Virus record (IMG/VR): IMGVR_UViG_3300034105_001793
Coordinates: 1-43,346 of that record
Reading direction: 5' to 3' (one strand)
Length of the DNA stretch: 43,346 nucleotides
From: a virus
Shown: positions 14,648 to 24,544 of the stretch, piece after piece
Layout: every line of letters starts with the position of its first letter
Position numbering within the stretch: position 1 is the stretch's first letter
Position numbers and translations under genes: made by a program
Notes under the pieces: model-generated
The model's database searches: none
Told to the model about the DNA's origin: nothing
The model's input: only the letters and a program-made list of their open reading frames with translations

Positions 14648-15435
14648 GAGTGTCCGATATAATTTAATGTTAACTTAACTCCTCCATCCGCAGAGCTAGA
14701 TAAAGATTCAGAAACTAAAGATGCTTTTGGAATTGTTAATTGTTGTAGAATCAAAGAGTTGTTTCTAGATCTAATGGTGAATGATACTGTTTTGTTTTGG
14801 CGTGTGGTAAGAAAATTAGTACTGTTGGACAAGAAGGCATCATCAACATCTATTTGCACAGAAGCTGAGTATTCCATCACTGGCATAGTCACTATTTCTT
14901 TTGGGAAAATAGATCCTATCGAATATACTGGTCTTCTATCTATTTTTACAGAATAATCAAATCCCACAACTCGATTTGTAGAACTATTATCACACGTTAA
15001 AGATATTGATCCTTGTGTTGGCACGTAAACTGTTGGAGAAGCAACAGATCCAGCTGCGTTTTTAGTTCCAGTGACCATTGCATCATAAACAGTAATGTTG
15101 CTGGATACTTTGGGAATAGATCCAACTGCACAATTTACGATATACTCATTCAAATACCCACTTTGGAAACCATAACTGTTGTTTTCATAATTTATGCTGC
15201 CGCTTATGTTGTTTGCGCCAGTGTAGTTTATTAATCCCCCAGAATGTATTAGATTCTGAGATATAGATAACTTTTGTTCTGTGGGAGAATTTACAGTTGT
15301 ATAGCCAGCTGTAAATCCTAAAGGTTTAAATACATTGGCTGAATTAGAATACGAAAGCTCTACACTTTCAACGCCAATAAGTTGTTGGCCTGAAATGTAA
15401 AATTGATTTTCGTAGCTGGATACTTGTCCAAACAT
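14644..15435 (-). CDS. Tail-tube-like structural protein (paralog 2)
   Basis: This 263-residue protein lies between the tape measure and the gpM-like gene. It has SVELSYSNSANVFKPLGF near the N-terminus, then FQSGYLNEYIVNCAVGSIPKVSSNITV, matching the L-N-x-Y ... G-[SA]-[IL]-P-x-V-S segment of the genes at 12516 and 26841. Its C-terminal part (RRPVYSIGSIFPKEIVTMPVMEYSASVQIDV) matches their G-S-x-[YF]-P ... P-[VL] segment. The ATG is 1 nt after the tape measure stop. A distal tail role is likely because tape measure, distal tail and tail-tip genes usually follow in this order. It is the shortest complete member of the family, without the central insertion seen in the 26841 product. Confidence 0.6.
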   Translation of the reverse strand: MFGQVSSYENQFYISGQQLIGVESVELSYSNSANVFKPLGFTAGYTTVNSPTEQKLSISQNLIHSGGLINYTGANNISGSINYENNSYGFQSGYLNEYIVNCAVGSIPKVSSNITVYDAMVTGTKNAAGSVASPTVYVPTQGSISLTCDNSSTNRVVGFDYSVKIDRRPVYSIGSIFPKEIVTMPVMEYSASVQIDVDDAFLSNSTNFLTTRQNKTVSFTIRSRNNSLILQQLTIPKASLVSESLSSSADGGVKLTLNYIGHS

Positions 15436-15436
15436 A

Positions 15437-18400
15437 TTATCTTCTTAATTGACCTCCCAATCTTTTTTCGTCTTGAAGGATTTTGAGAACAGCGTCTTTG
15501 ATTTGTCGAGCCATTTGTTGTCTTTGGTCAGTTGGATTTCCGTTCGTGCTTTGGGTTGCTGCTCCAGTAGATCCTTCGACATTGATGGTAATGTTAGAAG
15601 CTCCTCCAGAAGCCTCGATAAGCTCGTCCAGCTTGGCTATAAGCTTCTCGTTCAACTCTTCTGTCTTCTCCTCTGTAACGATGGTTCCTGCGCCAGCATT
15701 GAGTGCTTGTAGATTTCCAGCACCGATGTTTTGAGCGGCAGAGCGATTCATGATGAATTCGCCGCCTGAAAGCATCGCTGGAACTGTATCGATTCCACCC
15801 TTGAAAGGAATTGAACCTCCAGTGGCGAATCTTTCATTTGCGCGTTCTTCTATATAATTTCCTTGCGCGTCAAATGGACCAGTAGTGAATGCTGGTATGT
15901 TATTGTTATAAACACCATTATTAGATCCTCCAAAATTTAATGGAGAAACTCCTAAACCTCCCAAGGCAGAATTTACTTCATTTATTTGATCATTATCATA
16001 TGGATTCACATCATATCCATTTGCGCCATTTGTATTTTTTGATGATGGTTTCGCTGAAGATGATCCGCCGAAACTAAATAAGTTTGTTAAACCTCCCTTG
16101 CCTTCAAAACCACTCCAAATTCCTTTCGCCGCATCGCTTAATCGCGCCATTCCAGTTGCACCTGATCCAGCATAAGCTTTAAAGAATCCAGATCCAGCAG
16201 CCAATACTACTGATAACATGAGTTGCTTCTTCAGCGCATCACTTTCTGCTTCCGCTTGTTTTTGAGCTTCTTGCTGCGCTTGTATTTCTTGAACATATAA
16301 ACCAAAGGCTTGCTCTTTAGCAGATCTAGTAGCTTCAGCTTGAGGACTATTGCTTCTTCCGAAATTTGTTAATCTAGCACTTTCTGCTTCTAAGTTTATA
16401 GAAGCGTAATTTCCCTGATTGACGATTTGATCTCTAGCTCCAGAAGTGTAAGCTTGAGTCGCGAATTTAAGCAAGTTGCCTGATCCTTGAATTCCGCCAA
16501 GTCCATAAGTTCCTGGAGTGAAGAATCCTCCTTTTCCACTTTGAACTTTGCCTCCTTGAGCATAACCGCCCAATGTTCCATTATTGATTGCTTCTAAGAA
16601 TTTAGGTCCATATCTACCAACAGACTTTTTGTTGATAACATATTCGCCGCCCATAAGCATTGCTGGAACATCGTCTTTGGTTCCTGATCCACCTGAAATC
16701 ATTCCCCCAGAAGCAAAACCAATAGAAGACATTACGCTGCTGAGAAATCCAGATCCTCCTGATGCAGCTTGCTTACCACTTCCAACAATACTATCAACGA
16801 GATTGCTCATTAACTGTTTGTTGATTGCTTTTACAAATTCATAAGCAGAATTTTGAAGAACCTCTCCAAGAGACTTTCCACCTTCGATGGCTTCGGAGAT
16901 ACCATCTATCATGTTGCTCTTGAATTGCTCAGAAGCTTGTACGATAGTATCTTCAAGTCTATTTTTCTGCTCTTCTGGAGAAGAAGTGAAAATAGATTCA
17001 AGTCTCTTTGCAAGAGGAAGTCTTTCCTTTTCTTTTGCTATGATTTTATCAATTATCTTTATTCTTTCTTCGTCTGTTTCTGCTTTTAAAAGTTCTAGTC
17101 TTAATGGAAGAATTTCTTTGAGTTTTTCTAGTTCAAACTCAGCCCCGATTTTTGCTTCTGTAGTTGTTGATCTTTTAATTTCAAGTTCTTTTTCCAATAA
17201 GGCGACTTTATCTGCGGCGGCAACAATAGTATCTTCTGTCGCAGGTCCAGATTTAAGAACGGATAACTTAGTGTCTTGCAGTGCAGCACTTATCATTGAC
17301 TGAGGATCTGTGGTCGTAAGATATGAAAATTTATTTTGTGCAATATCATCTGGCAGATTTTTAAACACATCATTAACTAAGCTGCTAAATGTAACTAAAT
17401 TTCCTCCAGCTGAAATAATTGAGTTGTTTAAAGATCCAAATGCATTTTCATATTCTTTTATAGTAAAAATTCCTTCTTGAAACTTTTCATTTATTTGTTG
17501 AAGAAGTATGGATGATGAAGGCTCTTTCAAAGCCTTTATAGCTTCTGCGGATCTTTTTTTAGATTCTTCGACCACTTTATTAAGTGGGTCAAATCCAGCA
17601 ACTCCTTTATCTAAAGATTTTTTCAAATCTTCAGGTAAAATTTCTTTACTTTTCGGTAATACATTTAAGATTATATCTTTAAATCCATTAGCGGCTTCTA
17701 TAATTTTTGTATAAAGAAAATTAGAACTTTGTATTTTGCTCTCGAATTCAGTTTGAGCTATTTTTATTTTTTCAATTTGAATATCTTTTTCTATTTGCTC
17801 AATTTTCTCGGCTGCTTCAATAGCTTTGCTCTGGTCGTTTATGCCTCCTAAATTTAATCCTGCAATTTGATCTGGTGTTGCTCCAGCTTTGATAGCTGCA
17901 TCAGCAAGAGTTTTTTGGACTTGAACTATGAGATCTTGCTTATCTATGTCTAATTTAGCCTTGAGAGTGATTTTTTCTTTTTGAATAATTTCCTTGTCAA
18001 TAGCAAGTGTAGCTGCGCCACCTTTACCTATTTTTTCGCGCTCCTTTTGGATTTTGAAAGCCTCAAGTTCTAGATCAAGATTTTTCTTATCTATTTCATT
18101 TTTCTTTGAAGTTGCATCATATGTTGATGTGATACTGTCTAATCTTTTTTGAGTTGCAAAATTTGAAGCTTCTAAAGTTGCTTTTTGTAAATTGTTTAAA
18201 GCATTTACTTTAGTTTCTAGACTTATTCTCTTGTCTATTTCTCCATTGGTTTCTTTTAATAAATCAAGAATTAACTTTTGCTGATCAACTGTCAATCCAA
18301 GCGGTGTTAACAACTCATTTGTTTTATTTTCGACTTCTTTGGTAAAGCCTCCTTGTTTTTTAATTGAATAGCTGATTTCTTCAGAAATACCAGCTATTTC

Positions 18401-21400
18401 CTTAAATTTTTCAGGATTTATTTCATCAAGACCTATTCCAGCTCCTTTTAATTTATTATTAATAAGCTCAGAATTCTTTAAAACTTCTACTGTTGCGTTT
18501 GCTTGTTCTAATGTTGCTTTTTTAGCGGCTTGTAAACTTTGGAGTTTGTAATCAGCTTGCATTCTATCATTTTCTCCAACAGATAACATTTCTTTTTGAA
18601 GACTTAATGAATACTCTTCGGCGCTCATAACTTCAAATAGAGCGTTTTTGTAAGCAATTCTATTTTGCAACTGTAATTGAAGAAGGCTTAAATTAGCTGC
18701 ATTTATTCTTCTTGTGTTTTCAACGGATTCACTTGAATCTTTTTCAGCTTGATTTATATCTCTCTGTATTTCAGCTTGTTCTTTTTTTCTTTCAGATATT
18801 GCTTTTATTCTCTTTTCATATTCTGGATTTATTGCTCCATTTTCTAGAAGTTTCTTTGGCATCTGAACTGCTTCCGCAGCTACCGCCTTAAACTTATCTT
18901 CATCAGTCACTAAATAATTCTTGCTATCTTTATAACTACTCGTTTTTCTGGTAGCTCCTTTCTCTATAAGTAATTTTTGAAAATCCTCTTCGGTCATTCC
19001 AGTTTGATATGCAGTTTCCGCATAGATTCTTTGGGTTTCTTTATCTTTAAAGGCTAATCCAAGACCACCTTCTAATCCAACCCCTAAATTATACAAAGCT
19101 CCTTTAGCACTAACAATTTTTTGGTTTCTTGCAGTTTCAGATAAACCATCCAAACTAATTCCAGCATTTTTAACAGCATCATTAAATTGAGCAGTTGCTT
19201 TTGCTGCATCAGCAGTTTTTCCACTCCAATCTCTATATATTTGTTTCGAGCCTTTAAAAATTTCAAATGCTGCAAGAGCTACGGCACCCACCATCCCAAC
19301 TTTACCTAAAGCTTTTCCAACTCCACCTGTAGATTCAGTGACGAGTCGCTGCGCTCCTTGATAAGCAAATGCAGCGGTAGTTATACCTGATGCCATGCTA
19401 GTCAATCCTTTTATAACCAATCCCATCTTGCCAGATAAATTATCTGTATAACCACTCAATACACTAAATGCTCCTTGCAGTGCAAAGATAGTTCCAAGCA
19501 TGTCTTTTTGTCCAGCTTGCGGTTGAACAGTAGCTTCTTTGCGAGTTAAAGTTTTTCCAGTTCCCAAAAAACCTTTTGATTGTTGAATAATAGCTTTTTT
19601 AGTTGCCTCTGAAGATTGTTTAAGAACAGCTTCATCTTGTTTTAAAGCTGCGATTCTATCATCTAATACTTTTTTTTCTCTTATTCTTGATTTGTGCAGA
19701 GCTTTACTGGAAACTGTATGTTTATCTATTTCATTTGTGATAGCATCTAATGCTTTTTGATATTTAGCTGTCGCTTCCGCTAAGGCAGCACTTCTTGTTT
19801 TACCAACATATCCAGAAATATCTGGCGCATCCGCATAATTAGGTATAAATCCACTCGCCGCACCATAAGTCTTTGGATTGCGACCTTCTTTGATAGCTCT
19901 ATTGATACCTTGATAACCACCTGCTGGCTCATCACGACGATTAGCAACCATCAATCCCATTGGATTAGCTGCGCTTTTAAGAGATGAATTTTTGTCTATA
20001 TAGATTTGAGAAGCTGGAACTCCTGCTGCCATTTCGCGATTAACTGCCTGTCCGATAGGATCAGAAAAATTAGGAATAAATCCTTTGGAAGCTCTCGGCA
20101 TTTTAGATTTTTTAAGAGGCCCCAAGTTATCAATTACTTGTCGGACATATTTATCTTTTTGCTCTAAACTGTTTTTATAATCACCAAAATCATAATGATT
20201 ATTTGGAAGTCCAAAAATCTGCTCTAAAGTTTTTCTCTTTTTTCCATCAAAAGCCACATCTAAAGTATTATCACCACCAGGCTCAACACTTTCTTTAGAA
20301 ATCCCTTTGACAATTGAATTAGTAACAGCTTCGAATAATGCGCCTCTAATTGATCCTAATGCTCCTGCACCACCCGCTGCATTAATTAGATTTTTGATAT
20401 TAGATGAATTTACTGATTCTGGATCAGGATGAATATTAGGTTTTACTTGTTGTAAAACAAAATTAGCTGCATTCGCTAAAGATTCATCCATAATCGAATC
20501 TAATTTTAATAATTTTTGAAATTCAGAATCTTTGGATAAATTTGGGTCGATACCATATGCTTTTCCAATAAATGAATCATATCCTTTTTTATCTGGATAT
20601 GGTTCTTTAAACATATGACTAAATTCTATACCTGATAAAGCATTAGGTAAAAGCATAACACTCCTAGGTGTTGATTCAGCATCCCAAACATTAGAAAATT
20701 TTACTGATTTAAAGCTCAAAGCATCTTTGGCTGCTCTGATGTATTCTGGAGACTTATCTCTTCCCTGGCCTGATGCATATTTTTCTAAATCTGCTACTTT
20801 AGTACCGCTTTTGAATTTATTAAACAGAGAATCATACTCTCTTTGGTTAAAAGTAGAAAAATTTGGAACAAATCCTCCAGCCGCACTAATCTTCTTAGCT
20901 CCAGAAGGCAATCCCATTGATTGCACCATATTTCTATTAAAAATAGCAGATCCACCATTTGCGAAATTAGGAACAATGTATTCTCCAGTATGAGCGACCA
21001 TAGCTCCTTTCTTGCCACCACCAAATGCAAAATTAGGAATAACAACGGGACGATCTCCAGATCTAGCGCCGCCAACACCTTTTCTAATATCAGACGATTC
21101 TTGAGAAACTGCTGGTGTATATCCACCTGCCGCTCTAGGCACTCTTAATCCTTCTCCAGTGCTTCTTACGCCTTGTCCATAAAGAGGAGCAGCTAAAGCA
21201 CCTGCTGTGGAAGCCATTCTTCTCATCGCAGCTTCTTGCAATACGATAGCATCAGACATTAGTTTAATCTGAGCCGCTCTATTACCTTCTAAAGCGAAAA
21301 GTTGGCGCTGAAGTCCGACATTCCTAGAAAGAGCCGAAGCAATAGACTGTTCGACATTTTGAATTTCTTTAGCAGCTTTTCCAATTCCAAAGAATCCTTT

Positions 21401-22762
21401 TAAGCTCGCAAAACCAAACTGAGCAAGGTCTTTTGAAAGCTTTAAAATAATAGCTGCAAACAAAGCTAAACCTGGACCTGTAACAAGATTTCCAATGCCT
21501 TTAGCTAAACCTCTAAAAACATCTCCCAATGCACTTTCTTCACCGAGGATTTTTTGGATTCCTTCAAGAAGCCCATTGAAAAATCCAAGCAAGCTTTTAG
21601 CACTGTCAGTGATACCAATTTTCCCAAGTGTAGCTCCAAGTTGTTCTGCACTTAAAGATGTCTTATTGATCAAAGCAGCTAATGTAACATTCAGCGCTGC
21701 ATTCTTTTCATAAGCTTCATTTGTACTTTTTAAAGATAATTCGGTTGCTTTAAAAGCAACTGATGATTGACTACTTAAATCTTCCAATGTAGCTATTAAC
21801 TTATCGATTTGGAATCCGCCGCCGACTCTTTCAGTAATCTCTGCAAGTTGTACTTGATTAAGACTTTTGATTGTACCTGCTAAATTTTCGAGAAGTTTTG
21901 TAGCTGGCAATATTCTGCCTTGAACATCTGTTACAGAAACTCCAAGTTGTTGCAGAGCATCCAAAGTGTCTGTTCTTTGCAACCTTGTGAAGATTGTTTT
22001 GAATGAGTTACCAATAACTGCTCCACCAACAGATGTTTTTTCTTGAACAGCTGTGATGATACCAACCAACTCATCAAAAGAAACTCCAGCTTGTTTCGCA
22101 ACAGATGATGATCTCTTAAGACCTTCAATTAAATCTTTTTCAGAAACCGAGTACTTTTGAGAAACAACAACCAGTTTGTTTAAAACTTCAGATGTTGTAA
22201 TACCTGTGCTTTTGAAAGCATTAACTGCGGCAGTTAAACCAGATACTGATCTTTCTGCATCCAATCCAGATAGGCGAGTCAAGATAAGAGCATCATTAAT
22301 TCTTCTAAGAGATTCTTCTGTGCTTAAACCTTGTCTAGCTAATTCGAGAGCGCCTTTTGCAACAGCGTCAAATGATTGTCCTGTGTTTTTAGCTACATCG
22401 AATAAAGAGTTGCCAAATTTCTCCAACTCAGAAGAGCTTTTTTGGAAAACAGAATTAATTTCGGTTAAAGATTTTTCGACTGCGATAGTACTTTTAACTA
22501 GAGAACTAAATGCACTTGTAACTCCATTGATAATACCAACAGAAGCTCCGAATGCGAATACGCGAGCATTTGCCGCTTCCATCGATTTGGTAAATTCGTC
22601 AGCTTGTCCAGTAATACGACCAAGAGGTTGAGCTAATGCATTAATTTGGCGGGAATTGGTTCCCAAATTAATTTGAGCGCCTTTCCCAGCATTCCTCAAT
22701 GCCGCTTGAATGCTTGCTTCTAAACCTGTTTGTGTTACTGGTATTTGAACTGACGCTGCCAT
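15437..22762 (-). CDS. Tail tape measure protein
   Basis: The 2441-residue protein sets tail length and is ejected with the DNA. Residues about 65-330 match the TP901-type tape measure core (SLTEINSVFQKSSSELEKFG, ALELARQGLSTEE, GITTSEVLNKLVVVSQKYSV). Long helical, Lys/Glu-rich segments fill residues about 1250-1950. Two hydrophobic stretches (LFAAIILKL, MVGAVALAAFEIF) may cross membranes. Modules with [GI]-[FVI]-[IV]-P-N-[FY] recur at about residues 570-970. The C-terminal part repeats the tape-measure motif DVPAMLMGGEYVINK (about 2025) and TVPAMLSGGEFIMNR (about 2330). At roughly 0.15 nm per helical residue the maximum length is near 370 nm. An AGGAG ribosome site and a GTGTAA element 26 nt upstream precede the ATG. 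Confidence 0.93.
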   Translation of the reverse strand: MAASVQIPVTQTGLEASIQAALRNAGKGAQINLGTNSRQINALAQPLGRITGQADEFTKSMEAANARVFAFGASVGIINGVTSAFSSLVKSTIAVEKSLTEINSVFQKSSSELEKFGNSLFDVAKNTGQSFDAVAKGALELARQGLSTEESLRRINDALILTRLSGLDAERSVSGLTAAVNAFKSTGITTSEVLNKLVVVSQKYSVSEKDLIEGLKRSSSVAKQAGVSFDELVGIITAVQEKTSVGGAVIGNSFKTIFTRLQRTDTLDALQQLGVSVTDVQGRILPATKLLENLAGTIKSLNQVQLAEITERVGGGFQIDKLIATLEDLSSQSSVAFKATELSLKSTNEAYEKNAALNVTLAALINKTSLSAEQLGATLGKIGITDSAKSLLGFFNGLLEGIQKILGEESALGDVFRGLAKGIGNLVTGPGLALFAAIILKLSKDLAQFGFASLKGFFGIGKAAKEIQNVEQSIASALSRNVGLQRQLFALEGNRAAQIKLMSDAIVLQEAAMRRMASTAGALAAPLYGQGVRSTGEGLRVPRAAGGYTPAVSQESSDIRKGVGGARSGDRPVVIPNFAFGGGKKGAMVAHTGEYIVPNFANGGSAIFNRNMVQSMGLPSGAKKISAAGGFVPNFSTFNQREYDSLFNKFKSGTKVADLEKYASGQGRDKSPEYIRAAKDALSFKSVKFSNVWDAESTPRSVMLLPNALSGIEFSHMFKEPYPDKKGYDSFIGKAYGIDPNLSKDSEFQKLLKLDSIMDESLANAANFVLQQVKPNIHPDPESVNSSNIKNLINAAGGAGALGSIRGALFEAVTNSIVKGISKESVEPGGDNTLDVAFDGKKRKTLEQIFGLPNNHYDFGDYKNSLEQKDKYVRQVIDNLGPLKKSKMPRASKGFIPNFSDPIGQAVNREMAAGVPASQIYIDKNSSLKSAANPMGLMVANRRDEPAGGYQGINRAIKEGRNPKTYGAASGFIPNYADAPDISGYVGKTRSAALAEATAKYQKALDAITNEIDKHTVSSKALHKSRIREKKVLDDRIAALKQDEAVLKQSSEATKKAIIQQSKGFLGTGKTLTRKEATVQPQAGQKDMLGTIFALQGAFSVLSGYTDNLSGKMGLVIKGLTSMASGITTAAFAYQGAQRLVTESTGGVGKALGKVGMVGAVALAAFEIFKGSKQIYRDWSGKTADAAKATAQFNDAVKNAGISLDGLSETARNQKIVSAKGALYNLGVGLEGGLGLAFKDKETQRIYAETAYQTGMTEEDFQKLLIEKGATRKTSSYKDSKNYLVTDEDKFKAVAAEAVQMPKKLLENGAINPEYEKRIKAISERKKEQAEIQRDINQAEKDSSESVENTRRINAANLSLLQLQLQNRIAYKNALFEVMSAEEYSLSLQKEMLSVGENDRMQADYKLQSLQAAKKATLEQANATVEVLKNSELINNKLKGAGIGLDEINPEKFKEIAGISEEISYSIKKQGGFTKEVENKTNELLTPLGLTVDQQKLILDLLKETNGEIDKRISLETKVNALNNLQKATLEASNFATQKRLDSITSTYDATSKKNEIDKKNLDLELEAFKIQKEREKIGKGGAATLAIDKEIIQKEKITLKAKLDIDKQDLIVQVQKTLADAAIKAGATPDQIAGLNLGGINDQSKAIEAAEKIEQIEKDIQIEKIKIAQTEFESKIQSSNFLYTKIIEAANGFKDIILNVLPKSKEILPEDLKKSLDKGVAGFDPLNKVVEESKKRSAEAIKALKEPSSSILLQQINEKFQEGIFTIKEYENAFGSLNNSIISAGGNLVTFSSLVNDVFKNLPDDIAQNKFSYLTTTDPQSMISAALQDTKLSVLKSGPATEDTIVAAADKVALLEKELEIKRSTTTEAKIGAEFELEKLKEILPLRLELLKAETDEERIKIIDKIIAKEKERLPLAKRLESIFTSSPEEQKNRLEDTIVQASEQFKSNMIDGISEAIEGGKSLGEVLQNSAYEFVKAINKQLMSNLVDSIVGSGKQAASGGSGFLSSVMSSIGFASGGMISGGSGTKDDVPAMLMGGEYVINKKSVGRYGPKFLEAINNGTLGGYAQGGKVQSGKGGFFTPGTYGLGGIQGSGNLLKFATQAYTSGARDQIVNQGNYASINLEAESARLTNFGRSNSPQAEATRSAKEQAFGLYVQEIQAQQEAQKQAEAESDALKKQLMLSVVLAAGSGFFKAYAGSGATGMARLSDAAKGIWSGFEGKGGLTNLFSFGGSSSAKPSSKNTNGANGYDVNPYDNDQINEVNSALGGLGVSPLNFGGSNNGVYNNNIPAFTTGPFDAQGNYIEERANERFATGGSIPFKGGIDTVPAMLSGGEFIMNRSAAQNIGAGNLQALNAGAGTIVTEEKTEELNEKLIAKLDELIEASGGASNITINVEGSTGAATQSTNGNPTDQRQQMARQIKDAVLKILQDEKRLGGQLRR

Positions 22763-22788
22763 AAATAGTCCTTACTCCTTTGTCCTAT

Positions 22789-22794
22789 TTACAC
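22789..22794 (-). promoter_or_regulatory. GTGTAA promoter-like element and Shine-Dalgarno site of the tape measure gene
   Basis: On the minus strand TTTTGTGTAAATAGGAC is followed by AAAGGAGTAAGGACTATTT and the ATG. The core ends 26 nt before the start, the longest distance in this window, and it is the only motif-preceded gene here with an obvious AAGGAG ribosome binding site in between. This contrast supports the idea that the element is transcriptional rather than a ribosome signal. Confidence 0.55.
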
Positions 22795-22807
22795 AAAAAA
22801 CAATATT

Positions 22808-23785
22808 TTAACCCATCAATTTCATCAAATCTTCCATATTCATACTGCCGCCATTTTTACTGATCTCATCAGAAAGGCTTATTGCTTTCGCTCCTGAATC
22901 AACAAATGATAAATCTTCTTTGGTAGCGCCGAAAACAGCAGTAGCACCACTATCAGAATTCTTAAACTTCTCACTCGTCTTACTTCCGCTTCTTTTTGAT
23001 TCAGAGAACCTTAACACATCGGCTGGATTCTTTTTTATGCTTTCTGGAATATCATCATTATACTGAAAGATATTAAAGAAAATTCTAGCATACAGCGCCA
23101 ACTTTAACTGATATACTGAAAGCTGAATAATAGGCTTTCCATAAAAAGAATGAAGATGCTCTGTTTGAGATAAATACATATTAAAGAAATCTCTCAAAAC
23201 AGCGTGCTGTATATTGTCTTCGCCTAATCTTGTGCCGCACATTTGGTGCTGTTTAATCAAATAATGAATGTCAGAATCACTTATTTCCGCAAAACTATCT
23301 TCGGTAAACAGATGCTCTTTTAATTCTGGATCTTTGTATATGATATAGCGGATAAACTCTTCGTTGGATCTTGAAGATCCATAATCCTCTGCTGTTTTGC
23401 CAATTACTTCTTTTCTTTTAATCTTAAGAATATAAAGCTCTTTGGATCTTTCTTCGATTGACGCTTGAGTTTTATCTTTTTGAGACGGTAGAACTAAGTT
23501 CATTTTTGTCTGCTTAAGATTGGCAATTTCATTTTCCAACTCAGCTATTTTTTTGTCATCTTCTGCCAACCATAAGCCATCGGCAACCAACTGATCCAGC
23601 ATCTCCTTCTCAGTTGGTATGCCTTTATCGAGAGCTATGTTTTTATACTTTTCGTAGTATCGATGAATATATCGCTGATCGCGGATAGAAAAATGCTTTA
23701 GATAAACAGGTTGACCTTTATAATCAAACTCTGTATATCCATCGAATATCTCTCCTACGATAGCGATATACTGTTCTTCACTCAC
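22808..23785 (-). CDS. Unknown protein in tail assembly chaperone position
   Basis: I recognise no domain in this 325-residue product. It has a compact N-terminal region (residues 1-85, with FDYKGQPVYLKHFSIRDQRYIHRYYEKYK), a helical coiled-coil-like stretch (about 80-130, KIAELENEIANLKQTKMNLV), a middle region with many aromatics, and a Ser/Lys-rich C-terminus ending in a short helix (NMEDLMKLMG). The start is a GTG that overlaps the upstream stop (GTGA). The gene lies just upstream of the tape measure, where phages encode tail assembly chaperones or similar proteins, so that role is possible from context only. Confidence 0.6.
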   Translation of the reverse strand: MSEEQYIAIVGEIFDGYTEFDYKGQPVYLKHFSIRDQRYIHRYYEKYKNIALDKGIPTEKEMLDQLVADGLWLAEDDKKIAELENEIANLKQTKMNLVLPSQKDKTQASIEERSKELYILKIKRKEVIGKTAEDYGSSRSNEEFIRYIIYKDPELKEHLFTEDSFAEISDSDIHYLIKQHQMCGTRLGEDNIQHAVLRDFFNMYLSQTEHLHSFYGKPIIQLSVYQLKLALYARIFFNIFQYNDDIPESIKKNPADVLRFSESKRSGSKTSEKFKNSDSGATAVFGATKEDLSFVDSGAKAISLSDEISKNGGSMNMEDLMKLMG

Positions 23786-24543
23786 AGATCATTACTTTCC
23801 AATCTCTTCATCAGAGAGTCAAATGATTCCTTGTCGGAAGCTTGGTTGAAGAACCAGAACGCAAGAACAGTTGCAGCTTTCTTGGTGATCAAGAAATATA
23901 AACCATCTTCAGATTCTTCTCTGCGATAGTATTCTTCAAGACGATCTTCAAAACTACCCGCGCCAAAATATGGAGACGGCGAATCCTCTCCTTCTTCCTG
24001 AACGTAAGTCAACATAATCACATACCAAAGAATAAGCCTGTTCTGAGCTTTTACATCTGCGGTGTGATCAAACAATGATTGGTAGTTTGATTCGAACTCA
24101 ACAATTTGGCGGCGAACTTGAGCCAACTCAGAAGTGATTTCCTCGACTCTGGTTTTTTGCTTGTCTGTTTTGTTTTGAATAATCTCCAATCTTGAATATT
24201 CGTTTTGAATATCGAAAACCTTTTTGTATGAATCAACCAAAGACTGAGCATCGTCTTCACTCATCAAACCTCCAGTATCGCTATACTTTTTAGCCAACAT
24301 CGCTTTTGTAAGAATGCCTTTCTTGACACACTTACTCATTTCGACGCTGAATTCAAGCTCAGCTTCTTCCAACTCTCTGCGAGAAGGTCTTTTCAACTTG
24401 ATCGTGACTGGAACAGAAGTCTTGATCTTCTTCTTGACTGTGATTTCCTCCTTGGTCTTTTTGTCGATCTTGGTTGTTACTTCTTCCTTTTCGATTTCCT
24501 TGTCAACGCTGAAGCTATATAGCTCTTTGATTTTTGTTTCCAT
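23782..24543 (-). CDS. Unknown coiled-coil protein in tail assembly chaperone position
   Basis: The 253-residue protein begins with METKIKELYSFSVDKEIEKE followed by a Lys-rich stretch, then PVTIKLKRPSRRELEEAELEF, a helical region (about residues 105-150), and an aromatic C-terminal helix (LITKKAATVLAFWFF). No enzyme motif is visible. The opening beta strand with a charged linker resembles the start of phage tail-assembly proteins that bind the tape measure, but this is weak. The 3' end overlaps the next gene by GTGA, and no slippery heptamer was found at the junction, so a -1 frameshift product like lambda gpGT is not supported here. Confidence 0.6.
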   Translation of the reverse strand: METKIKELYSFSVDKEIEKEEVTTKIDKKTKEEITVKKKIKTSVPVTIKLKRPSRRELEEAELEFSVEMSKCVKKGILTKAMLAKKYSDTGGLMSEDDAQSLVDSYKKVFDIQNEYSRLEIIQNKTDKQKTRVEEITSELAQVRRQIVEFESNYQSLFDHTADVKAQNRLILWYVIMLTYVQEEGEDSPSPYFGAGSFEDRLEEYYRREESEDGLYFLITKKAATVLAFWFFNQASDKESFDSLMKRLESNDL

Positions 24544-24544
24544 T

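Noticed and set aside
16444-16449. GTGTAA on the plus strand inside the tape measure gene
   Set aside because: It is on the opposite strand to the gene, and no start codon with a plausible gene follows. Treated as background, as are the copies near 33717 (portal) and 43216 (partial gene).
20794-21148. Overlapping open frames inside the tape measure, portal, capsid and terminase genes
   Set aside because: They show no recognisable protein features and lie in alternative frames of well-supported genes; treated as chance frames.
23700-23860. Possible programmed -1 frameshift between the two genes upstream of the tape measure, as in lambda G/GT
   Set aside because: The genes overlap by GTGA with ordinary stop and start codons. 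No slippery heptamer was found near the junction.
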